A stretch of 64,000 nucleotides of DNA, taken from assembly GCA_018780145.1 (NCBI GenBank), contig JADMKA010000089.1:1-64000 (forward strand), in the 5' to 3' direction. The position numbers and the translations under genes were made by a program. This stretch comes from Vitreoscilla sp. Its GTDB lineage: Bacteria; Pseudomonadota; Gammaproteobacteria; Burkholderiales; Burkholderiaceae_C. Below are positions 49,363 to 58,143 of the stretch, piece after piece. The stretch's first letter is position 1. Each line of letters opens with the position of its first letter. The notes under the pieces were generated by a model. The model was not told where the DNA came from and did not search any database. It worked only from the letters and a program-made list of their open reading frames with translations.

Positions 49363-49712
49363 TCACTCCTTCCAGTTCACACCCCATGCCAGTATGGCAG
49401 CGTAGACTTGGCATCTGACCAACAGGTTGCCTCAGGCGCCCAAACCCTACGCTGCTGACGCGGCGCAGCCTGCGATTTTGGGAGGTTTTCAGACCCGGGC
49501 CTACCCTGGCCGTGCGAACATGCCACCTATAAAAGAGGGCTCGCGCGGCTGCCCCGGTGATCGGTCGCTGGCCTAGCGACCGCCCGCCAGACGGGCGTCC
49601 GTTGCCAGTCCACGCAGTTTGCTCACGCCTGCGGCCGCGAGAGGGTCGTTGGCCCTTGGCTGTACTCCGCGCGCCGCAAGGCGGCGGCGTCTGGCCACGC
49701 GAAGGGCTCACG

Positions 49713-50027
49713 ATGGATCCTCAAGATCGCGCTCGAGGACCTGGGGCCGCCCCCCTGATGGCGGCCAAGGTTGCTCCCTCGGTGAGGGATGCCGTCGTCG
49801 AGGCGCAGTTCGGCCAGATTCAGATCTCGGCTGAGTACTGGCCGGCGCATGCCAAAGAACATCGGCGGGCGAAGTCGCACCCGCTGGGCATGATCTGCAC
49901 CGGGCTCGTGAGCTACCTCATCGTGCGCTTTGACGGCTACCTCTGGGTGCCTGTTTCAGCTGCCCATCTTCTGGTGAGTACCTCGTGGTCGCCAACGACG
50001 CGAGCGCGGCCAGCTGAGATGTCCTGA
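49713..50027 (+). CDS. Uncharacterised small ORF
   Basis: A 104-codon frame from ATG 49713 (MDPQDRARGPGAAPL) with one possible membrane segment (LGMICTGLVSYLIVRF). It is not recognised, and no strong ribosome-binding site precedes it. It lies in an 815-base gap between minus-strand genes that also holds a 7-bp dyad GGTCGCT/AGCGACC at 49563-49581. Could be spurious. Confidence 0.3.
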   Translation: MDPQDRARGPGAAPLMAAKVAPSVRDAVVEAQFGQIQISAEYWPAHAKEHRRAKSHPLGMICTGLVSYLIVRFDGYLWVPVSAAHLLVSTSWSPTTRARPAEMS

Positions 50028-50177
50028 AGCTGCCCGTCGCAGGCGTCAGCTGATGTCCGCCAGGAGCATTCGAGCTGGCCGCTCCCTTCCGTCATTCGAA
50101 TGCAGTGCGACCGCTGTGACCCTGCCCGTGACCGTGGTTGGTGGCCAACCTCAGGCCCTGCGGTGCCCCTCTGGCGC

Positions 50178-52127
50178 TTAGAGGTGCATTCTCAGAAGCG
50201 CAGGCAACCAGCGCTTGCCGGCCAGCAACGCCTCGGCCTTGGCAACGGCTTCGCCCTTCTTCAACTTGCCCAGGAGCACCGACTCATCCGCCATGCCGGC
50301 CTCTGTCACTGCACTGGCGATCATCGCCTTGGACACCCGCGAGAGGTACTCCTCGCCGGTTGCCTCCCACCACTCCGCCATGTCCAGGCCCACCGCTTCG
50401 GCCAGTGCATCACTCGGATGCCCCTTGCCGCCCGTCGACACCCCGTTGACAGTCCAGGCCGCGCACAGCGCCAGCAAGTCGCACAGCTGCTCGATCGGCA
50501 GCGCGATCAGCCAAGGCAACAGCTTGTCCTGGTCGCCTGGGATGCGCTCGCCCCACTGACCGCGTAGACCCTGCAGCTCGACCCAGGCGCGGCATTCCTG
50601 AATCGCCGATTCACCACACGTCGCCAGCTGGTGCTCACAGCCCCTGGCGGACAGATCCAGCGCAGTCACCGGACGCACCTGATCCAGCATGCGTTGCAGG
50701 AGGTTGTGGGCCAGCGCCGCCAGCGCCACCTGCGTGTTGTCAGCCAACGCACGTTGCAGCGCCACGGTGCGATGTGCCGTCAGCCGGCGCGCCAGGGCAT
50801 CAGACACCCCGTCTTTCGCATGACCCGCCTCGGTCGCGACGGCAGCACTGGCCGGTGTCGAGCCCAGCCGAGCCTTGGTGGCAGCTGTCTCCGCTTGCTT
50901 GGCCGCCTTGCGATCCTCGGGCCGCACCAGCCCTCGATGCACGCTGACCTTGCCATTTCGTTCCAGGCAGACCATCGCCCCGGCATAGGAGAGCACATCC
51001 GGTGTCCACGCCGCGTACTTCTGCTCCAGCCTGCCAACCTGCTGATTCAGCGCCCGCTGCCGCTTCTCCAAATCCTCGATGGCGCCAGCCTCCGCACTCT
51101 CGTCGTCGTCCTGGTCATACAAGGCGTCGACCTGCTCACCCAACACCGCCGCCTCGCTCTCCAGGCGGGTCAGCTCTGCCTGCTCAGGGTCAGTCAAAGC
51201 CCGCCGCCCCTGACACGCCCGGCTGAAGCCATACAAGAAGTTGCCGGCCACGTCCGCCCGCACCTCCACCCACCGCCAGCCCTCAGCCCGAACCGGCTGA
51301 GCCACCTTGTCCAACTTCTCATCGGCCAGCCGCCGCAACAACTCGACATCGACCACAAACCCCTCATCCTCCCCTCCAAAGAGATCCCGCCGCACCGGCC
51401 CCCCTGCCGCCTCGTAGGCTTTGAGGCCGACAAACAGCGCCACCGGGCTGCCAGTGGAAATCTCGCGCTCCGTCAACAGCCGGCGCAACGCCTCGGGCTC
51501 CCGCTCCCACTGCCGACCCTTGGTCGCCTTCCAGACCCGCTCCTGCGCCTCGTGGTCGTCGGTGACACACAAGGCCATCAGCTGCTCCAGCGTCATCTGG
51601 TTCTGGCGGTAGACCTCGAACAGCCTGGGCGATGCGCTGGCCAGCTTGAGCCGCTGGCGCACCATCAGTTCGGTCACCCCAAAGAAGGCGGCCACCCACT
51701 CGACACTGCCGCATTGGTCGAACAGCGTCTGATAGGCCACGAACTGGTCGGCGGGGTGCATCGCCTCGCGCTGCAGGTTTTCAGAAGCGCTGGCGGCGAT
51801 GCCTTCTTCCTCGGGCACCTCGATGACCGGCACCGGGAAGTCATCGGTGAAACCCTCCACATCGGGCACCCCGCCGTCGCGCAGCAGGCACAGCGCCAGG
51901 CGGCGGGTTTCGCCGGCGGCGACACCGGCACGGCCTGTGGGGCGGCCATCCTTGACCTCCGGCACCACCACCAGGTTCTGCAGCAGACCGCCGTGGGCGG
52001 CGATGGACAGCGCCATGCGCTTGATTGCATCCGGGCAACGGCTCTTGCGCACGTTGCTCTCGGAGGCAAACAGCGCGCTCAGCGGGTAGGACTTGAAGCC
52101 AGCAGGCTGAGACAAGACGGACGACAT
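50178..52127 (-). CDS. ParB-like (ParB/RepB/Spo0J family) DNA-binding protein
   Basis: ATG 52127 (with AAAGGA upstream) gives 649 residues. The N-terminus is the ParB nuclease-like domain: the SNVRK-like ESNVRKSRCPDAIKRMALSI, AAGETRRLALCLL (GERR-like box), ASENLQREAMHPADQF, then an HTH (VEWVAAFFGVTELMVRQRLKL). Residues beyond about 250 form a long helical C-terminal part with a coiled coil around 330-370. It is much longer than partition ParBs, so it may be a KorB-like global regulator or a nuclease/partition hybrid. No parA is adjacent. A repeated leader module precedes it. Confidence 0.85.
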   Translation of the reverse strand: MSSVLSQPAGFKSYPLSALFASESNVRKSRCPDAIKRMALSIAAHGGLLQNLVVVPEVKDGRPTGRAGVAAGETRRLALCLLRDGGVPDVEGFTDDFPVPVIEVPEEEGIAASASENLQREAMHPADQFVAYQTLFDQCGSVEWVAAFFGVTELMVRQRLKLASASPRLFEVYRQNQMTLEQLMALCVTDDHEAQERVWKATKGRQWEREPEALRRLLTEREISTGSPVALFVGLKAYEAAGGPVRRDLFGGEDEGFVVDVELLRRLADEKLDKVAQPVRAEGWRWVEVRADVAGNFLYGFSRACQGRRALTDPEQAELTRLESEAAVLGEQVDALYDQDDDESAEAGAIEDLEKRQRALNQQVGRLEQKYAAWTPDVLSYAGAMVCLERNGKVSVHRGLVRPEDRKAAKQAETAATKARLGSTPASAAVATEAGHAKDGVSDALARRLTAHRTVALQRALADNTQVALAALAHNLLQRMLDQVRPVTALDLSARGCEHQLATCGESAIQECRAWVELQGLRGQWGERIPGDQDKLLPWLIALPIEQLCDLLALCAAWTVNGVSTGGKGHPSDALAEAVGLDMAEWWEATGEEYLSRVSKAMIASAVTEAGMADESVLLGKLKKGEAVAKAEALLAGKRWLPALLRMHL

Positions 52128-52168
52128 GGTGAATCCTTTCAGGGAGGCCAGCCGGGCAGCGAATGCAC

Positions 52169-52562
52169 CCTGCAAACTGATCCTCTCGCTCGGACTCACC
52201 TCGCTCCGCCCCGGGGCGGCGGGGGTGGGGAGTATTCGGTTCTTCAGCAGCCGAAGCGGCGCGCCAGGTGTCTGGCTCGCCGCTTGAAGATCCCCCCACA
52301 AGGCCCCCTCACCCTTGACGGGGGCTTGTGGGGGGAGCGCGGCGAGTCTGATGCTGCGAAGGCTGCCCACGCCCCGCAGGGGCGCGCCGAGGGCCCGCAG
52401 CACCTGCGGCGGCTGTGACAGCTGGCCTGGCGCAGCCGCCGCGCGCAGGCGCCCGCCCCACATCCCGCGGCCCGGCGTTGCTGAGAATGACGTGACCGCT
52501 CGGAGCGAGCGGGCGGGTCGGTTGAGCCGGGCCGCGCCGGTCAGCCTTCGCGACCGCGAAGG
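52169..52562 (-). repeat. Repeated leader module, copy B (upstream of the ParB-like gene)
   Basis: Starts CCTGCAAACTGATCCTCTCG and has the best-preserved dyad: CCCCCCACAAG (52292-52302) with CTTGTGGGGGG (52325-52335). It ends with the palindrome CCTTCGCGACCGCGAAGG at 52545-52562. Confidence 0.75.
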
Positions 52563-52590
52563 CCCGCGCCCCCTGAGGCAGGCCTCATGC

Positions 52591-52947
52591 CTACAAGACC
52601 GCCAGGAACTCGGGCGGCAGCTCGCAGTTCACCGGCGCGTCGCGGAACATCGGTGCAATCTGCGACGGGCGATAGCCCGCCAGCCCGCACCCGATCGGCG
52701 TCACCTCAAACACCTGCTGCGAGTGCATCGCTGCGTAACCCTTGAAGATGTCGACGTGCGCGGCGATCACCTCCAGCGGCAGCGTCCTGAGTTGGGCATC
52801 CTTCGTCGGGATGGCGTAGGCGTGCCCCTGAGGCCCCTCGCCTTGGCCATAGATCGCGCCATGCTCGCGCCTGGCGGCCAGCGCCGCACCCTTGCCATGG
52901 CGCCCGGCCAGGTTGGATCCAAAAACGAAGACTTTGCGTGCTGCCAT
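52591..52947 (-). CDS. Macro-domain-like protein
   Basis: ATG 52947 is preferred to 52962 because GGAGGG lies just upstream of it. The 118-residue protein has a pattern known from small plasmid/phage macro-like proteins: KVFVFGSNLAGRHGKGAALA, then GHAYAIPTKD and FEVTPIGCGLAGYRPSQIAP. The GSN and GKGAA loops resemble the ADP-ribose-binding loops of macrodomains. A role in ADP-ribose or nucleotide turnover is plausible but not shown. It follows the methylase-like gene within the same minus-strand run. Confidence 0.7.
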   Translation of the reverse strand: MAARKVFVFGSNLAGRHGKGAALAARREHGAIYGQGEGPQGHAYAIPTKDAQLRTLPLEVIAAHVDIFKGYAAMHSQQVFEVTPIGCGLAGYRPSQIAPMFRDAPVNCELPPEFLAVL

Positions 52948-52965
52948 CCGGCCCTCCGACATCGC

Positions 52966-53796
52966 CTAGAACAGCGTCAGCTGATCCGCCTTCTCGATAC
53001 GCTGCTCGACCACCACAGCACGCAGTTCCGCCATGCCGGCACCGGCGCTCGATGCGGCGGGCGTCGGCGCCGCCGCTTCGGCGCCCTTCGCCGGCTGGTC
53101 AGCAGCCCGCCGAGCTCGCTGAAGCTTCACATCCCAACGCCCGAGCACATGCGCCGGCGTCACCCAGTGGTCCCACTCCTTCAGCGTCAGCGTGTTGCCG
53201 TGCACCACGATCGCCGGGACATACAACAGCGCAAGCTGCACATAGGTCATGTGCACCGCCGTCGCATCGATGTCCTGCGCCGTGACATGCATCGCCTCCT
53301 GAAAATTCACCCCACAGTCGAGGGCCGCCTCGGCGACAGCGATCACCATCGCACCTGCACCGCAAGCCGGCTCGCCGACAGTCACAAAGCCATCCCGCTC
53401 CACGTCGGCCTTGAGGTCCCCCAGCGTCAACCGTGCCATCAACGACGCCACCGGGTACGGCGTGAAGAACTGCCCCTTCCACTGGTCGCCGAACTCGAAG
53501 GACATGAACAGCGCTCCCAACGCATCATGAAAACCCGCCTGCAGCGACTCCACCAGGTGCACCAGCATCGCCGGGAAGCGGTGCACCTCCTCGTTGCTGT
53601 ACTGCGCGACGATCTGCAGGTATCGCGCCTCGCGCCGGTCGCGTTGCAGGCGATCCACCGCGTTGCTCAGCGAGATGGCAGCCATCTCGCAGAAGTCGGC
53701 GAACACCCGGTGCAGTCGATGCCGCTGGGCATTCAGCCGAATGAGCTTGGCGATTTCCTTCTGGTGCGGGTCCAGGCCGACATCGGTTTGGGCCAT
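52966..53796 (-). CDS. N6-adenine methylase-like protein lacking the NPPY motif
   Basis: A 276-residue protein with the HsdM-type N6_Mtase start (KGQFFTPYPVASLMARL) and the SAM-binding motif I (TVGEPACGAGAMVIAVAEAA), followed by VTAQDIDATAVHMTYVQLAL. The catalytic NPPY/F motif is absent: the chain goes from HGNTLTLKEWDHW to a Pro/Ala-rich tail. It may therefore bind SAM or DNA without methylating, or belong to a plasmid subfamily with a changed motif IV. It is the middle gene of a three-gene run. Confidence 0.75.
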   Translation of the reverse strand: MAQTDVGLDPHQKEIAKLIRLNAQRHRLHRVFADFCEMAAISLSNAVDRLQRDRREARYLQIVAQYSNEEVHRFPAMLVHLVESLQAGFHDALGALFMSFEFGDQWKGQFFTPYPVASLMARLTLGDLKADVERDGFVTVGEPACGAGAMVIAVAEAALDCGVNFQEAMHVTAQDIDATAVHMTYVQLALLYVPAIVVHGNTLTLKEWDHWVTPAHVLGRWDVKLQRARRAADQPAKGAEAAAPTPAASSAGAGMAELRAVVVEQRIEKADQLTLF

Positions 53797-53800
53797 GACA

Positions 53801-54202
53801 TCAGCCCTCGCCCAGCTGCAGGATCGTGATGACCGGCTCGCCTCGATCGCCGGGCCCGCAGACCATGCTCAAGGTCACCAGACGGGGTGTCACACCGCGC
53901 CCGCCCCGGGGCAACCGGTACAGATCAAACGACGCCTGCGCGCCCCCTCGGCGGGCCGCCAGGCTGGCCATCCAGATCACATCCCACAGCCGCCCGGCCT
54001 GGTCCTGGTGGGCCTGGCGCCGGCTGTCCTCGTCGCTCCACTCCACGCAGTCCACCCAGGCCGCATGGGTCATGGCCACCGGAATCCGAAACCCAGCCTC
54101 CTTGGCCACCTCAGTGCAATCAATCAGCACGCCATCGGCAATCGCCTGCGCGCGCGAATAGACATGAATCGGCTCCCCGAAAACGCCGCAACGGTTCTGC
54201 AT
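53801..54202 (-). CDS. DUF6573 family protein
   Basis: ATG 54202 gives 133 residues: CGVFGEPIHVYSRAQAIADG, then LIDCTEVAKEAGFRIPVAMT and RLWDVIWMASLAARR, ending VTLSMVCGPGDRGEPVITIL. I recognise the pattern FGxPIxxYTRAQAIxDGVL as DUF6573, a family found beside methylases and ParB-like genes on mobile elements; its function is unknown. It heads the three-gene minus-strand run and is preceded by the third leader module. Confidence 0.75.
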   Translation of the reverse strand: MQNRCGVFGEPIHVYSRAQAIADGVLIDCTEVAKEAGFRIPVAMTHAAWVDCVEWSDEDSRRQAHQDQAGRLWDVIWMASLAARRGGAQASFDLYRLPRGGRGVTPRLVTLSMVCGPGDRGEPVITILQLGEG

Positions 54203-54264
54203 GGCCCCGCTCCTGTGAGGTTCGATCACGAGGGACCAGACCGCCCGGATTGGCATGCCTGGAA

Positions 54265-54683
54265 GATCCTCTCGCTCGGACTCACCTCGCTCCGCCCGGG
54301 GGCGGCGGGGGTGGGCGACAGCCCCTTCCCTCACGGGAAGGGGTGGGGGTTAGGTGGGGTTGGAGCCCCGGCAGCCGAAAGCGGCAAGCCAGGCATCCGG
54401 CTCACCGCATCAAGATCCCCCCACAAGTCCCCCTCGCAAGCCGACGGGGGGTTGTGGGGGGAGCGCGGTGAGCCCTCCTGGCGCCCGAGCTGCCCATCCC
54501 ACCGAAGAGGGCCCGCAGCACCTCAGCCGGTGTGACAGCCCCGCCTGGCGCACCAGCTGAGCGAAGGAGCCCGCCCACATCACCGCGGCCCGGCGTCGCC
54601 GCGCCCGCCGTGCCACCAAGCGCCAGCGACTGGCGCGCCGGGCGAGCCGGGCCACGCAAATCAGTTTTCGCGCCCGCGAAAAC
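54265..54683 (-). repeat. Repeated leader module, copy C (upstream of the DUF6573 gene)
   Basis: Starts GATCCTCTCGCTCGGACTCA, holds the dyad CCCCCCACAA / TTGTGGGGGG near 54417-54460 and ends with GTTTTCGCGCCCGCGAAAAC at 54664-54683, a 9-bp perfect palindrome with a 2-bp centre. Confidence 0.75.
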
Positions 54684-55123
54684 GGCCACCCGGCAACTGG
54701 CCCCAGGCCGCAAGGCCAGGCGCCTTTGCGCACGCAATGGCGCGGTACCCCGGGGGTGGGCAAGCGAAGCGCGCCGGGGGTTGGTGGGTCAGCTGCGGGC
54801 GCAGTGCAGCGCCAGCGAAACGCAGCCCTCAGCAGGCCCAGCAGCCCCCACGAGGCAAGCCCGAGGGACAAGGTCACTCAGGCGCTGCAGCCGCCGCCAG
54901 GCGGCGCAAGGGGCAGGCGCTGAAAGCCCGCAGGGGCGAGACAAGCCGCAGGCGCCGGCTCGATGCCGCCCGGCACGCCATAGCCGGTGGCCAAAGGCGG
55001 CCAGCCCTCAGCCCTTGTCTATCACATCGACCGCAAGGAAGAAGAAGCCAAAAGCCAGCAAAAGGAAGCTGATCTAGGTTGGCGTTCACTTGATGCGCAT
55101 GGGGGCTCGCATAGTTCGGCCCC
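54684..55123. other. Gene-free stretch after module C
   Basis: Very GC-rich, with several overlapping open frames but no recognisable product. It ends before the fused remnant at 55124. Confidence 0.4.
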
Positions 55124-55450
55124 ATGGACCCTGAAGTCACATCAGCCGCCCCCGAGTCACTGCTTGGAGCGGTCGCGGATCCCGCCAAACTGGTCAAGTT
55201 CTTCAAGATCAAGATCACCAGCCAGTCCAACCCCACCACGCTGATCAGCCTGCTCGACAACATCGCAACCGAATGGATCGTGGCGGCTGAAGAACAGTGG
55301 GCCGGTCTACATCGAGGGCAGCCTGAAGACCCGCAAGTGGCAGGACAAAGACGGCAACGACCGCTACACCACCGAGATCGTCGCCGACACCATGCAGTTG
55401 CTGGGCGGCCGCGAGGGCGGCGGTGGCGCCTTCTGCAACGACAACATCAC
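55124..55450 (+). pseudogene. Fused remnant: unknown N-terminus joined to an SSB fragment
   Basis: From ATG 55124 the frame reads MDPEVTSAAPESLLGAVADP and [10 protein letters not shown]. It then meets, in a different frame, [20 protein letters not shown] and [20 protein letters not shown], an unmistakable SSB OB-fold segment (55297-55440). The SSB part has neither start nor end, so two broken genes were joined. Confidence 0.7.
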
Positions 55451-55942
55451 CGTAGTGCACGCGAAGAGCAGTTTCCTAGGACAAACCTCAAACAGTACCC
55501 AGTACCCGTACAACGCGCAATCCCTGGCAAGGTAGGGGAGAGGGGTTTACTCACACCCCTACGCCCTTGCCCGCGTCCGAAAAAAAGGCGAATCTAGAGG
55601 TGAACCGAACGGCTCATCGAATCGAGGTACCTCGCACTTCACTACACTGTTTCTATGAACCAGCGATTAGGCCCACCCGACATGCCATGAACCACTGAAT
55701 AGGCAGCCAAGCACGACAAAAGCAGCTCCACAAATGACTCAGCCCAGCAACCGCGACCTTTGCGAGAGGTCACAACGCTGGGCTGAACCGGCCAGGCGAA
55801 TACAGCTATGAACTGGCCACCTAACCACTCCGGACGAGTGGTGGGAATGTACCGCGACCGTTGACGAAGCTGCAAGCCCAAGCTTGTCAGCCCTAGTCCG
55901 CGCGCATCAAAGCTCACGGTCCATCTTGAGAAAGGAGTTGCC
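55451..55942. other. Gene-free stretch
   Basis: About 490 bases with no convincing gene on either strand. The minus frame 55642-56073 has no family pattern and crosses the small gene that follows. Confidence 0.4.
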
Positions 55943-56080
55943 ATGACGGCAACCTTCGACTCGAACCACCCGTTCCTGGAATGGGCACCGCACTGGGCAT
56001 GGCTCCCGGTGATGGTGGCCAAGCTCCTGGCCATCTGGTGGGGCGCGAAGCAGGCCGGTGCGCGCAAGCGCACCCGGTAA
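55943..56080 (+). CDS. Small single-pass membrane protein (45 residues)
   Basis: ATG 55943 is preceded by AAAGGAG at good spacing. The 45-residue product has one membrane helix (WAWLPVMVAKLLAIWWGAK) and a basic cytoplasmic tail (GARKRTR). The strong ribosome-binding site and tidy topology argue that it is translated. Function unknown. Confidence 0.6.
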   Translation: MTATFDSNHPFLEWAPHWAWLPVMVAKLLAIWWGAKQAGARKRTR

Positions 56081-56276
56081 CCTGCTGGGGCGTGGCATCA
56101 GCCGCGCCCCACTTCGCCTTACACGGTGCGGCGCCGGCTCGATCACGCAGCAAACGCCACGCCGCCAACCCCAAGTCCCCTACGTCAACGCAACCCGAGC
56201 GCTTTCACCGGGCAGCGATGTTCGTGCTCGCCGAGGTCAAAAGCGTGCATTCCTTCTGCCGGTCGTAAGGGCGAAT

Positions 56277-56663
56277 TTGACCATCGTCAAGGTGCCGAAT
56301 CGCCTTGCGGCCCAAGCTATCGGCACCATGGGGGTCCAACAAGCAAACTCAACGCCACGTTGGCCGTTGGCCGGCACGCGATTCGCCTGCCTGGTCGGCG
56401 CCGAGGGCGAGCCGCTGTCGCAAGCCGAGCAGATGGCGACGCGCCTCGGGGCCACGGTGACACGCCTTCGGCGGGCCGACTTCTTGAACGATACTGGCGG
56501 CCGCCATGTGCGCGCCATCAGCCTGCTGTGCTCGCTTTATGACGGCATGCTTTTCAGCGGGCACGAGAGCGAAACAACGCGAAGCCTGCAGCGACTGTCT
56601 GGGCTGCACGTGCAGGACGCCAAGTCGCTGCAGGCGTGGGATACCGCCGAGCAGCAGGCCTAG
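56277..56663 (+). CDS. Uncharacterised small protein
   Basis: The frame encodes LTIVKVPNRLAAQAIGTMG, then RFACLVGAEGEPLSQAEQMA and SLYDGMLFSGHESE. TTG 56277 or ATG 56328 could be the start; neither has a strong ribosome-binding site. The composition looks protein-like, but no family is recognised. The end lies close to a duplicated ParB fragment. Confidence 0.4.
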   Translation: MTIVKVPNRLAAQAIGTMGVQQANSTPRWPLAGTRFACLVGAEGEPLSQAEQMATRLGATVTRLRRADFLNDTGGRHVRAISLLCSLYDGMLFSGHESETTRSLQRLSGLHVQDAKSLQAWDTAEQQA

Positions 56664-56699
56664 GCCACGCAAACCGCGGACTGGCGCCGCGAGTCGGAC

Positions 56700-56762
56700 A
56701 CGCCAGGCCTCGAACAGCCTGGGCGATGCGCTGGCCAGCTCCAGCCGCTGATGAACCATCAA
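56700..56762 (-). pseudogene. Duplicated fragment of the ParB-like gene
   Basis: Minus-strand MMVHQRLELASASPRLFEAW closely matches the HTH end of the ParB-like protein (LMVRQRLKLASASPRLFEVY, about 51600-51670). Only about 20 codons are preserved, so it is a duplication scar. Confidence 0.65.
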
Positions 56763-56925
56763 GCCCCCTGCAACGTTGCGTTACGCGCCCGGCAGATTCC
56801 TGCAGTTGGTTGACTTAAACTTCACCCCGGTCGATCGCATTTCCTCCCTACTGATCGACCACTTGAGCACCGCCGAGCACACCTGCTTGCGGTGCTTTTT
56901 TCTGTGCCCCGAGCACAGCTCCGGG

Positions 56926-57393
56926 CTACTGATCCCGCCTGTACCGTCCAGCCTCCAGACCGCTCGGCGCCCATTGATGAAACTCGTCCCAGGCGACAGT
57001 CTCAGGGCATTCATGCCGCAAGTCTGGATACAGCCGCTGCCCCATGGCCGCGAGGAAGTTGGTCGCCACGTCGGGCCGAAGTTCACCGAGCACCGACACG
57101 AACCGCTCGACCCACGGCCCTTCCTCTGCCAGCTGGAAATCAGGCCGATTCCTCAGGTCGACGGGTGAAGCGCTGTCGTAGATCAGCTCGCCGGCGACAG
57201 CGAAAATTCCCGCGCGCACCTTCGAGTCCGCGACCAGGCCCTCGACAACTTCCAGCGCCTCAACCAGGTTGTCGTACTCCGTCCGTTCGTCGCTGAAGGC
57301 GCTATCCCACCCGAAGTGGTCGTCGCGGATGATCACCACGTCGCGCCAGCGCCTGGCGAGCGCCTCAACATCAAAGACCTGAATGCGGTACAT
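56926..57393 (-). CDS. Uncharacterised protein
   Basis: ATG 57393 with GGAGG seven bases upstream, preferred to 57414. The 155-residue acidic protein (MYRIQVFDVEALARRWRDVV, LVEALEVVEGLVADSKVRAG, VERFVSVLGELRPDVATNFL) is not recognised. It has no signal peptide or membrane helix. It lies after (upstream on the minus strand has) the gene at 57451, possibly one transcript. Confidence 0.6.
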   Translation of the reverse strand: MYRIQVFDVEALARRWRDVVIIRDDHFGWDSAFSDERTEYDNLVEALEVVEGLVADSKVRAGIFAVAGELIYDSASPVDLRNRPDFQLAEEGPWVERFVSVLGELRPDVATNFLAAMGQRLYPDLRHECPETVAWDEFHQWAPSGLEAGRYRRDQ

Positions 57394-57450
57394 CTCGAGC
57401 CTCCTGCAAGTCATCTGGCCCGACCCAGCCGAAGCGTGATTGGGCAGCCA

Positions 57451-57846
57451 TCAGCGACGATCTTCAACAACGACAGGGCCTAGTTGCCTGGCCGGCTCCG
57501 GCGCGACGCGCCGGGGCCCGGCCGCAGGTTGGTCCGCCGCATGAGGGAAGACGATGAACCAGCTCTGTCGGTAGCTGTCGCTGCGTTTTCGGTCCCAGCG
57601 AACCTCGGTGCCAGTGAGCACGACACCCCGGCTGTCCCAGAGCTGCAGCTGCACATGGTGGAGCTGCAGCAGCACTTCGGTGCCACCGTCTTCGGCCATG
57701 AGCATAGCCATCCGCGACCACTGGCCCATTCGGCCGCCCGGCTCACGCGTCACTCGCACATACCCGTCATAGGGTGCCGAGGCGCGCACCCTCGCCAGAG
57801 GGATGCGCTGCCCCCTGTCGCGCAGCAAGTAGACGGATAGACGCAT
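57451..57846 (-). CDS. Uncharacterised protein with upstream palindromic operator
   Basis: ATG 57846 gives 131 residues: MRLSVYLLRDRGQRIPLARV, GYVRVTREPGGRMGQWSRMA, TEVLLQLHHVQLQLWDSRG. It reads like a small beta-rich fold of unknown family. The palindrome TTTTCGCG-GA-CGCGAAAA lies 35-52 bases upstream of the start, in promoter position, so the gene may be under the control of the factor that binds the repeated palindromes. Confidence 0.6.
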   Translation of the reverse strand: MRLSVYLLRDRGQRIPLARVRASAPYDGYVRVTREPGGRMGQWSRMAMLMAEDGGTEVLLQLHHVQLQLWDSRGVVLTGTEVRWDRKRSDSYRQSWFIVFPHAADQPAAGPRRVAPEPARQLGPVVVEDRR

Positions 57847-57880
57847 GTCACTGGATAAAACAACAGTGTAGCGCGAAGGA

Positions 57881-57898
57881 TTTTCGCGGACGCGAAAA
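57881..57898. promoter_or_regulatory. TTTTCGCG-GA-CGCGAAAA palindrome
   Basis: Eight-base perfect arms with a 2-bp centre. Sister sites are at 52545-52562, 54664-54683 and 63034-63049. It is probably an operator for the leftward gene at 57451-57846. Confidence 0.6.
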
Positions 57899-57904
57899 CT
57901 AGCA

Positions 57905-58110
57905 GCCAGGCGGCGGCAGCTCAACGGTCCCTGCGCCTGGCCATGCCGGTGTCGGGCTACGGGGTGCAGGGCGCTGTGAGCGCCCTGCAGGCCTACCGGC
58001 CCGGCTCCTACCGCCACACCCAGCAGTCCGCCGGGCTGCTGGGCTTCGGGCTCGATGGCCAGCCACCTACCGCTGTGGCGACCCACCGGTCCAATACCGA
58101 GCTTTGATGG
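57905..58110 (+). pseudogene. 3' remnant of an unknown gene
   Basis: The plus frame reads LRLAMPVSGYGVQGAVSALQ, then AYRPGSYRHTQQSAGLLGFG and ends THRSNTEL-stop. It has no start and is not recognised. A short echo of the same phrase (CCGGCTCCTACCGCC) occurs near 22405, suggesting related debris elsewhere on the element. Confidence 0.35.
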
Positions 58111-58143
58111 GGGGAGCAGCGGTGGACCACTCGCCGGCCTGGC

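Noticed and set aside
50631-52418. Plus-strand open frame of 595 codons
   Set aside because: Antisense to the ParB-like gene and to the leader module; no natural protein composition.
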